From Siderastrea radians (lineage: Eukaryota; Cnidaria; Anthozoa; Scleractinia; Rhizangiidae), in assembly GCA_964017195.1 (NCBI GenBank), contig OZ024892.1, positions 14,208,071 through 14,272,070 on the forward strand: DNA of 64,000 nt, written 5' to 3'. Below are positions 56,088 through 64,000 of this stretch, one piece after another. The notes under the pieces were generated by a model. The model ran no database searches. It was not told where the DNA came from and was given only the letters and a program-made list of their open reading frames with translations. The number at the start of each line of letters is the position of its first letter. The first letter of the stretch is position 1. Both the position numbers and the translations under genes were made by a program.

Positions 56088-58597
56088 CGGCCTCACCCTT
56101 ATCATGGTTGTCCTGTGCCAGTATTAAACAGACGGCCAGAGGATTGCGGGCGCGTGGATTTGTGAAATTGCATACCACAACCTTACCACATCTCGCATCA
56201 TTTCGATCGCTAGACTGATATGAAAGTGTTCGTTCCAAAGGTAAATGTTTTATATAGGTTTCAGTGTATTGTAACACTCTATTTTCAATGTAGTTCACTC
56301 AGGAATAGATGCTATGCAATATTTCTTTCGTTCGTGCATGTGGTCATGTTGCCCTTTGACTTTCCCTTGTAAACATCCGCTCGATCCAACGTGAAAAGAC
56401 GAACGATTTCTCAACAATGGAACTTCACTTCAGTGGTTAATTCATTTTCTTTTGCAGGGAATGGTTGCTTTTTGATCAAACGTTTCTTTGCTATTGGGCT
56501 CTCACTTTGTTCCAGGTAAATTACAAGTTCATGATACATTATTTTATTTTTGTTATGATAATCAATGGATTCGAATAATGAAATCCATTCATTCATTCAT
56601 TCATTCAACCCTGGAGAGATTTTTAATGTGTGAGCTTACTATTTCATAACACCATGGCGTATTTGCGACCTTGCAAAGCTGATTTCATTTTATTTTGACT
56701 TCAACGGGACAATCTTAAATTGCCAGATAACAATAACTTTATTTGTTTGTAATCGTGTCAAAGTCTATGAGGTTTATTGTAAGCTGAATAAAATTCAAGT
56801 TAACTTAATATCGATTCTTGTCTAGTGTTTGAGTCAGGTAAGAAAAGAACACTACTGTCTAGACAAAAGTGTTCTGTTGAGAAATCAAGTAGAATAACTG
56901 TAGAATGTTGACTTTCGATGACTTCTGGTTTTATTTCTGCAACGATTTTAAGGTCTAGTTATGAGGTAATATTATGGAGGAGAAGAACAAGAACATGATT
57001 TATTCATGAATCTTCAAAGTTTATTTTCTTCTGAAGTTGCCTTGTATGTGTCCTGGTATTGTTTTAAGAGAATACTCGTAAGATGTTGAAATGTTGATGC
57101 CAAATAGTATTTTATATAGCTATTTACTTTTCTAGAGTTCTCAGGTTTTTCAAAGGAATAATGATAAAAAAGAGAAACATAATGTAAAACTTGCAAATAC
57201 AAAAAGAGTGATTTTTATACTTAAACCAGGAAACAAAGTGTAATAGTCAGTGCCTGTTACACCAAAGTAGACAAAAGAAAGCAAAAAGATTTAGGGAGTA
57301 ATAATAAATATTAATCTAATCTATTTCATGAGTTAACTTAAAATTACTCTTTACTATTTATACCAGTAAATTATTATTCAAAAATTGAACCAAAGACATA
57401 CTAATAGAAGAATCCTAGCACAATTTGAATGTACATGTGCTGCTCAAAAGCTTTAATTGGCTTAGTCTGAACAGTTTAAAAATCTGGTCTGATCTGATTT
57501 GATCTGGTTAATTGGTTATACAGTAATTGCCGAGAGCTGTTGTTGGCTCTGGTGAAGCTAACAGAATAAATAAATGAAAATAAAATAAAACTGACTGTTG
57601 ACCAGGGCTGTCCTTATTTTGTGGCAACTGGTGGTTATAACGTCAACTACATGTACAGATGGCTGGCATATTGGAGTTTGATAATGATAAAAAGACATTA
57701 CAGCCACTGATTTGAAACTTTCTCTAATTCATGACCAATGCTTTACTTATAGAACCTGATTTTATCCTGTTTGATGTTTTGATCTATTTTGAGTGAATGT
57801 CACACATGCATAGTGCATGCACATGCACATGTGTGTTGTACATTCACATGCATATGTGTTGTCATGAAGAGGAAGTCATGTGTGCCCTGTGTCCTGTATG
57901 GTCATGAGTTCTGTCACAAACAAAATCAGTATGCTACTACAAATCAACCAGTTGTGACTAAGTTATTTCTTTTAACCCTGTTACTCCCAAGAGTGCCTAT
58001 AATCAAAACAAATCCCAAATTTCATTTTGTTAAATACTTAAATATGAATAGTACCAAGTGAAAGTACTGCTCAATAGCTTTCATTTGAATGGTCACACCT
58101 TAGGATTTCATCCACAGACTCAAAAAGTTAGAACCACCTTAAATGTCTAACACTATATACTGTGGGAATGAAAGGGTTAAAGTAAATGGGAAGGAAATTG
58201 TAGTGAATGAGGGTCATTCTTGTCTTGATAGGATATTAGCAATGGGGTGTTACAGGATATGATCTCAACAGGTCTTTTGCAATAAATGGTCTTGTGACCT
58301 CCATGTGGTTCAATCTTCCTTAAAAGAATCTACAACTGTAGTATTAAACTAATCAATATGAGAAATGGAGAGAATGCCGTAACAATTTAAAATGCCAAGT
58401 TTAGGAACAGTTTTCTAATTACGTTTTTTTAATCACTTTATGGCAGTTCAAATTTTCAAAGAGTTTTAAGGATTGTGTGGAAACTGCTTGTAGACAGCAA
58501 GCCATTTAATAGTTCTGTGGCTTCACTAACCTGTGAGTAACATTCATGTTAGTGTATCAGCATCAGAGACCTCAGTTGCTTTTTTTTAATATTTCAG
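56088..58597. other. TAF6L-PC divergent intergenic region and probable PC 5' intron
   Basis: No coding exon. A possible noncoding first exon of pyruvate carboxylase ends at a consensus donor near 56518 (TTCCAG/GTAAAT), inferred only because the first coding exon begins after an acceptor at 58597. A TTCA tetranucleotide run is at 56582-56606 and a small TTAA-flanked MITE at 57976-58176. Confidence 0.45.
57976..58176. mobile_element. Small MITE flanked by TTAA
   Basis: Inverted ends CCCTGTTACTCCCAA and the complement of TGTGGGAATGAAAGGG, with TTAA at 57972-57975 and 58177-58180. Diverged fragments of a similar family may exist elsewhere in the window (for example near 32760). TTAA flanks suit piggyBac- or Kolobok-type mobilisation. 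Confidence 0.65.
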
Positions 58598-58658
58598 GTT
58601 GTAAAACTGACTTTCCTATCACTAACTCTCCTGTAAGAAGATAGTATCTGAAGTAAAA

Positions 58659-61600
58659 ATGTTGCGAGTTCATGCTTCACGCTTCAAAAGAATCGTACAA
58701 CAGCAGTTTACTTCAAGTAGTGGAATATGGTCTGCATGTCGCTACATTCATGCAGGGAACAAGTATTGTTCAAGCAACAAACCTGAGCCACACAGAAGTG
58801 AAATTAAGAAGATCCTGGTTGCAAATCGTGGAGAAATTGCTATCAGAGTTTTCCGAGCTGCTACAGAAGCTGGAATTGAGACTGTTGCCATTTACTCTGA
58901 ACAAGATGCTAATCTTATGCATAGACAGAAAGCTGATGAAGCATACCTTATAGGCAAAGGAATGCCACCTGTAGCTGCTTATTTAAATATCCCAGAGATC
59001 ATAAAAATAGCTAAGGTGAGTGAACAGAAGTGACTGCACAAATAATGCTACATGTACGCTTCATGTTGGCAGGTTCAAAACCCAGTATGAGCGAGTCAAA
59101 GTTTTTTTTAATTTCTTGTTCTTCTTCAGTCAACCTCAATTATCTTTTGTCATTGACCATTGCAAGTCATGTATGAATCATTAGTGTCAAAGTGTGGATG
59201 AAGATGTTTCAGTCTACTAACTCATACTTGCGTCCGCTAAAAGGGTAGGTCGTTTAGCATGCAGCTGTACTAAGTATGAGCTGTTCCTTAATATGATGAC
59301 CTGATACGAGAATAAATCTAGACAGCTTTCTCAGGTACATATGTGTGCTAAAGAAGTCTGTATGCCAAAAATGAGGCAAGTGTAAGTAAAAATAACCAAC
59401 TGTCACTTGTGATTGTGATAAATCTTTAATTTCTCCTTACAAATATCACTACTTGGTCAAATGTTAAAGTCATGAGAATAAAGCAAACAAGAAAGCCTAT
59501 TGGGCATTTTAACCGGCCATTCTGACCCTCCCCACCCCTAGGTTTCACAAATGTTAGCGCGATCCTCTCTTTTTACGAACCGGCGTGACGAAAAGTGTGA
59601 TTGTGTGACACAATATTTTGACTATAGCGGTACTGGATGACGTAATGTTTAAACTCCGATGACTCAGCTTAACATGATCTCCGGCACATGACAAAACATG
59701 AACAATTTTTTTAAGCGTGTCTCAGATACAGTGATACGGGTTCAACTCAGAACTGACTCAATTCAGTTTTTTATTCCATCCAAGAAATAGAACCAAAAAG
59801 GTCCAAAAGCTATAATTGTGGCAAACTGCGCGAACTCTTCTTTGACAGGCAAGACAAGACACGACTTACACATGCAGGAGGTCATGCCATCGCGTGGGTG
59901 AAGTCATCAAGAATCCCTGCATCTTTACCAGTTTAATTTCCCAGCAAAAAAGGGATACTCGAAGAAATAGCATAGACATATGATTTCAACTACACATTCG
60001 CCTTTCGACACAGCTTGCTGCCCGGGGCTTGCTGTCTTGACGGCTTAGAGAACTGCTCATGCATTGCGTTACAAAATGTCATTCAAGCAAATCATACCAA
60101 ATTTGCATCCGGCAGATTTGTGTTTACTCAGGTTAGAATTGACGTGCCGAATTTCTTTCGGATCGCGAAGTTTTAGTTTCCTTCAGACTTTTTTGGTTTA
60201 CTTCGAAGATTTAAAATGTGATATCGACTTCAGCGTAATGAGTGGAACTATTTTTACAAACATAATGCGTTTTTCCAATTAAGACTTCGGGTATTATTTC
60301 TTCTCATCTGAGTGACCATGTTCATTTCTCACACGTGTGAGCGCAACTAATTAAAAGTATTTGTCCGAGTTTAATATGTTGGAGGAAGTACAGCAACACA
60401 GAACAGGTGAATGTCGGTTCTTTAATAATGTGACTGATGGACTGTGCTTTGCCATTGTTCCTCATTTAAGTGAAATAAATCGAGCGAAATCTTTCGCGCC
60501 GCTAAGCGTACCGCATGTCTGGGACTCCGGGACACATAAACAATAACATATGCGTGCTTCGTTTGAGTCTCGTTTCTCCCTAGCCGTTAAAAAACAAGAC
60601 AAATACAAAAAAACCCAATCTTAACAACCCTTCGCCGTTCATATTTAAATACTGTAAATTAAACGACAAAAACATACGAAGGTAACATTCACAAGACTTA
60701 CATGCGCATGCGTCTTATATAAGACAGTACCGCTCTTGAGTACCCGTACCACAAGCTTTACAGCACTTTCTTCGTATGTTAAGCCAACTTGCTTTCACCA
60801 AAAACCGTGTCCATTTTATAAACCGGCGGTCGCCATGGCGACGGCCGGTTAATGATCACCAAAGACAAAATGTCTTGATGTTCAAGCAAATTCTCCCAAC
60901 CAGCCCCATAGAAAATGTATGGAAAACAGTGAGGAGAACATGTACGTTGGGTTTTAGGGGTTAAAAACATGCTTTAATGTGCATTGTTTAGGATACGGGA
61001 ACTGATGCCATCCATCCAGGATACGGATTTCTCTCAGAAAGAGCAAACTTTGCTGAAGCTTGTGTGAAAAATGGACTTATTTTCATTGGGCCTTCCCCAA
61101 ACATTGTCAAACTGATGGGAGACAAAGTAGAGGCCCGGAAAGTAGCAGTAGATGCTGGTGTTCCCGTGGTCCCTGGCACAGAGAAACCACTGAAAACTGC
61201 TGAAGAAGCCAAAACGTTCTGTGAGGAACATGGGCTACCTGTGATTACCAAGGCAGCATACGGAGGAGGTGGGCGTGGCATGAGGGTCATTCAGAGGATG
61301 GAAGATGTGGAAGAATACTTCAATTTGGCCAGCAATGAGGCATTTGCTGCTTTTGGCGATGGTTCAATGTTTATTGAGAGGTTTGTCGGTAAGTGGATTG
61401 GAGATGAGACTTGCTTTCAGTCAAATTGTAAGCCACCACAGAGGCTGTCATTAAGGGCTGTAACCCATAACACCTACCATTGCAGATGCACTTCATGAGA
61501 CCTTTAAGTTAATGGTAGGTTTAGTTAACCAACAAACCAACTGAAGCTTGTAATGGCTAATGGTCTAATCAGTTAGACAGGCATTACAGGACAAGATATG

Positions 61601-62760
61601 ATGATGATATTAACGTATTTAAGACAGGCCATCTGATAGGGTGCGGAAAAAAAGCAAAAATTATGCGGGAATTTTCAGGTATATTATGCGGAAAAATATG
61701 TTGATTATGCAGAAATCACGCTGGATTATGGGGAAATTTAAACAATTTAGAAATTGATAATTGTGCCTTTCCAATGTTTTGCTGTAAGTTATGTGAACTG
61801 CTTAGTGAGGATCCTTCTTCCTCTTCGTCTCTTTGAGGACAAATTTATCAATACTGTAAACTGCAGATGAATTCTTTGAGAAGCCAAATGAGCAAAAGAA
61901 GACAAGGCGTTCAAGTTAAACTTGTCTAGTACCCAGGCTCATCGCCAAAAGATGCGTGGAATGCCTGGAGGTTTAAAATCACTCACGAACGAAGTGGCGC
62001 GTTTTCGTCGATGTTTAGGAGAAAAACAGCTTCAATATAAACAATCTCTTCGGCTTTTATGGTTGTGAGGATGGAAAGCAGCTGCTTTATCACTAATATT
62101 AGGCATTTTTTCTGTTTTATGCGGAAAATGCTCCGAAGATGCGAAGGTTGCAGATGTTAGAGAATTATGCAGATCCGCACCACTGCATCCTGTCAGATGC
62201 CCTGTTTAGAGGTTAAAGCACATTTCCTGAATAAAGTTTTTTTTTAAATCTCTCTGTATGGCAAACTAAACAATGAAGCATGTAACTCCACACTTTATGG
62301 TAACACTAACTACATGTATGGTGTTGCTACAACATCTGTACATGTTCAGAAAACTCCAGCTTAAATGTTATAAAATAATGTAGTTTGAAACTTAATACAA
62401 TTTTGTGTCCAAGCAGATTTAAATTTTTATTGAGTCATTTCCAAAACCTTCATCAGACAAACCAAGGCACATTGAAGTACAAGTGATGGGTGATGCTTAT
62501 GGGAATGTTGTCCACCTGTATGAAAGAGATTGCTCAGTACAGCGACGACATCAGAAGATAGTAGAGATTGCTCCAGCTCCACATTTAGATCCTGAACTGA
62601 GGGACAAGATGACAAGGGATGCCATTACCTTGTGTAAAGCAGTAGGATATGAAAATGCTGGAACAGTGGAGTTCTTAGTGGATACTGAGGGTAACCATTA
62701 CTTCATGGAGGTGAATGCAAGGCTGCAGGTTGAACACACTGTGACGGAAGAGGTTACAGG
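58659..62760 (+). CDS. PC: Pyruvate carboxylase, mitochondrial, 5' part only
   Basis: Coding exons 58659-59015, 60992-61388 and 62457-62760, phases 0, 1 and 2, give the first 352 residues; the rest lies beyond the window. Residues 1-48 are basic, Ser-rich and lack acidic residues at the start, as expected for mitochondrial import. The biotin carboxylase domain begins at [18 protein letters not shown] (50) with [28 protein letters not shown], the ATP-grasp glycine loop [11 protein letters not shown] (208-218), [23 protein letters not shown] and [15 protein letters not shown]. The enzyme converts pyruvate, bicarbonate and ATP to oxaloacetate. The ATG follows a spliced 61-base 5' UTR segment (58598-58658). 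The match to PC over acetyl- or propionyl-CoA carboxylase rests on the AHLDP-type and IYSEQD spellings. Confidence 0.93.
59016..60991 (+). other. PC intron 1
   Basis: AT-rich intron with no conserved exon. It contains a near-perfect 30-base palindrome at 60821-60850 and, next to it, a fragment (60855-60960, with AAATGTATGGAAAACAGTGA) related to sequence at 32870-32945 in FIBP intron 2. Confidence 0.6.
60821..60850. repeat. 30-base palindrome centred on GCCATGGC
   Basis: AACCGGCGGTCGCCATGGCG followed by ACGGCCGGTT: self-complementary except for one symmetrical mismatch pair, and strikingly GC-rich in AT-rich intron. Confidence 0.8.
61625..62204. mobile_element. 580-bp hAT-like MITE in PC intron 2
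   Basis: Ends CAGGCCATCTGATAGGGTGC and the complement of TGCATCCTGTCAGATGCCCTG. The flanks (ATTTAAGA, TTTAGAGG) are a weak possible 8-base duplication. Repeated ATTATGCGGAAA units occur inside. No transposase. Confidence 0.65.
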
Positions 62761-64000
62761 GTGAGATATAATACCTTGAAAGCCCCCTCACCTCGTTACT
62801 GACAAGCCTTTTATCTCCCTACCAAAATTCCAGTCTGAATAACCAATCCCGTATTAGCTGCTGCCTGTCTTGAGTGTGATAGGCAACTTATTACTTTCTC
62901 ACCAAGGCCTCTACAGTAGGTTGAGCATACACTCTCTCCCTTCTCCTTAAAAAGACTAGGATTCCTTGAGGGCCCTGAGAAGGTTTCAGCTGGATAGTTC
63001 TTTGGCTGGCTTTCACATTCAGTCCCAGCCCTTTTACCTTTAGTGTTAAAGGGGCACAATCCTCAACCAACATAGCCCGGCCCTTGGGTTCCCTTCAGAC
63101 CCTGACAATCATGATCTCCACTGCCACAACATGGTAACACACCCAAGGTGAAGATTGTGGTTAATTGTACATTAAGTTACACCATGAAAATAGAATGCTT
63201 TCTAAGTAGAATGTGATTTTCAATGACACACTATTACATAAAAAGTCTGTCATGTACCTACATCTTAAGAGGCTCTGACTGTAAATACTGAGAATAGGTG
63301 GACTGGCTCAAAAAATAAAAAATCTGTGCATCTTTGTTTTTGTCAGCGCAAGCCTGAATTGCCCAGATTTTTTATTTCATATCATAATAGTAGCAGGACC
63401 GAACTTTATCACAGTACTTATTTCAATTTGATATTACACATACCAAGGCCAAAACTCTTAAGTTACGCAATTTTTGCCTTTTTCCGAAGTGCGTAAAATG
63501 CCTTTGTTTCAGAAAGCCACCAAACCACATAAATAAAGCAAAACCCCAAGGAACTCCCATTGATAGAAAGTACATGTAAAAGAGTCTTGCTATCATTTAA
63601 AATTAAAATTCTTTTCTGGCATTGCAAATTGTTTAATATTAAAGCAAGCACATGGAATTTGTTTAATTTTGAACCTGATTTTTGCTAGACTGCGAGTAGT
63701 CTCTAATTTTGACGATGGCGATTGTGGGGCGGGCAAAATACACACGCGTGTGCGCAAAATTTCAAGGCGATGCAACGCGAGGGGAGCGCCGAAAATTAGA
63801 GACTACAGACAAAGCCAGGGACTTTGAACTAGGCACATACATTCCAAGCGCAAAACTCTGATTGGCCCTTTTTCGGATACCTGTCAACAATCTGGCAACA
63901 ATACACAAGCCGCTGTCAACAGTCATGATAACATCGACTCCAATCCGTTTCAGTTTACTGAGATGGCAGACAGATTGCAGGCTTGACAAATAGCGAGGTG
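62761..64000 (+). other. PC intron 3, running off the window
   Basis: Follows the GGGTGAG donor at 62761. No further carboxylase exon was found before the edge. It holds a hairpin MITE at 63686-63812. Confidence 0.6.
63686..63812. mobile_element. MITE of the GACTGCGAGTAGTCT family
   Basis: Left end TAGACTGCGAGTAGTCTCTA, right end AAAATTAGAGACTACAGAC; same family as 9422-9504 but with a longer, GC-rich interior (GGGGCGGGCAAAATACACAC). Confidence 0.7.

Overview
This is an intron-rich, AT-rich eukaryotic window with unusually dense short DNA-transposon remnants. It most likely comes from a cnidarian, probably an anthozoan such as a stony coral. That is an inference from three things: a D8C plus fibrinogen-like secreted protein of a type I associate with coral genomes, a short TNF-like secreted ligand, and compact exons in kilobase introns full of MITEs. 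There are no operons, ribosome binding sites or CRISPR arrays.

Layout of genes, with exon junctions read by phase. (1) 3.1-4.8 kb (+): a three-exon TNF-homology-domain protein of 169 aa. (2) 12.0-15.1 kb (+): an unrecognised four-exon gene of 211 aa. (3) 20.0-15.5 kb (-): a D8C plus fibrinogen-like gene with two single-base frame breaks and no first exon found. (4) 20.5 kb (+): an isolated exon with a hydrophobic N-terminus behind a promoter-like patch. (5) 23.1-26.3 kb: a TTAA-flanked DNA transposon holding the front halves of a RecQ/DExH-type helicase and a zinc-finger-type protein in convergent orientation. (6) 30.8-44.0 kb (+): a complete FIBP gene, 11 exons, 369 aa. (7) 55.3-44.8 kb (-): a complete TAF6L gene, 12 exons, 634 aa, tail to tail with FIBP. 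(8) 58.7 kb to beyond the right edge (+): the first coding exons of mitochondrial pyruvate carboxylase, head to head with TAF6L.

The left third (0-12 kb) and 20-30 kb are mostly mobile-element debris: terminal-inverted-repeat elements, hairpins, satellites, a Penelope-like remnant with a hammerhead-like motif and, inside FIBP, a LINE fragment. FIBP, TAF6L and pyruvate carboxylase are housekeeping genes with unrelated roles (intracellular signalling, SAGA-type transcription coactivator, anaplerosis). No shared pathway is implied, only close packing.

The most interesting signal is the 23.1-26.3 kb transposon together with a related end fragment at 53.4 kb. The left end carries a large subterminal palindrome, and the loop of that palindrome is inverted between the two copies. 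The fragment at 53.4 kb stops about 10 bases from a TAF6L splice donor.
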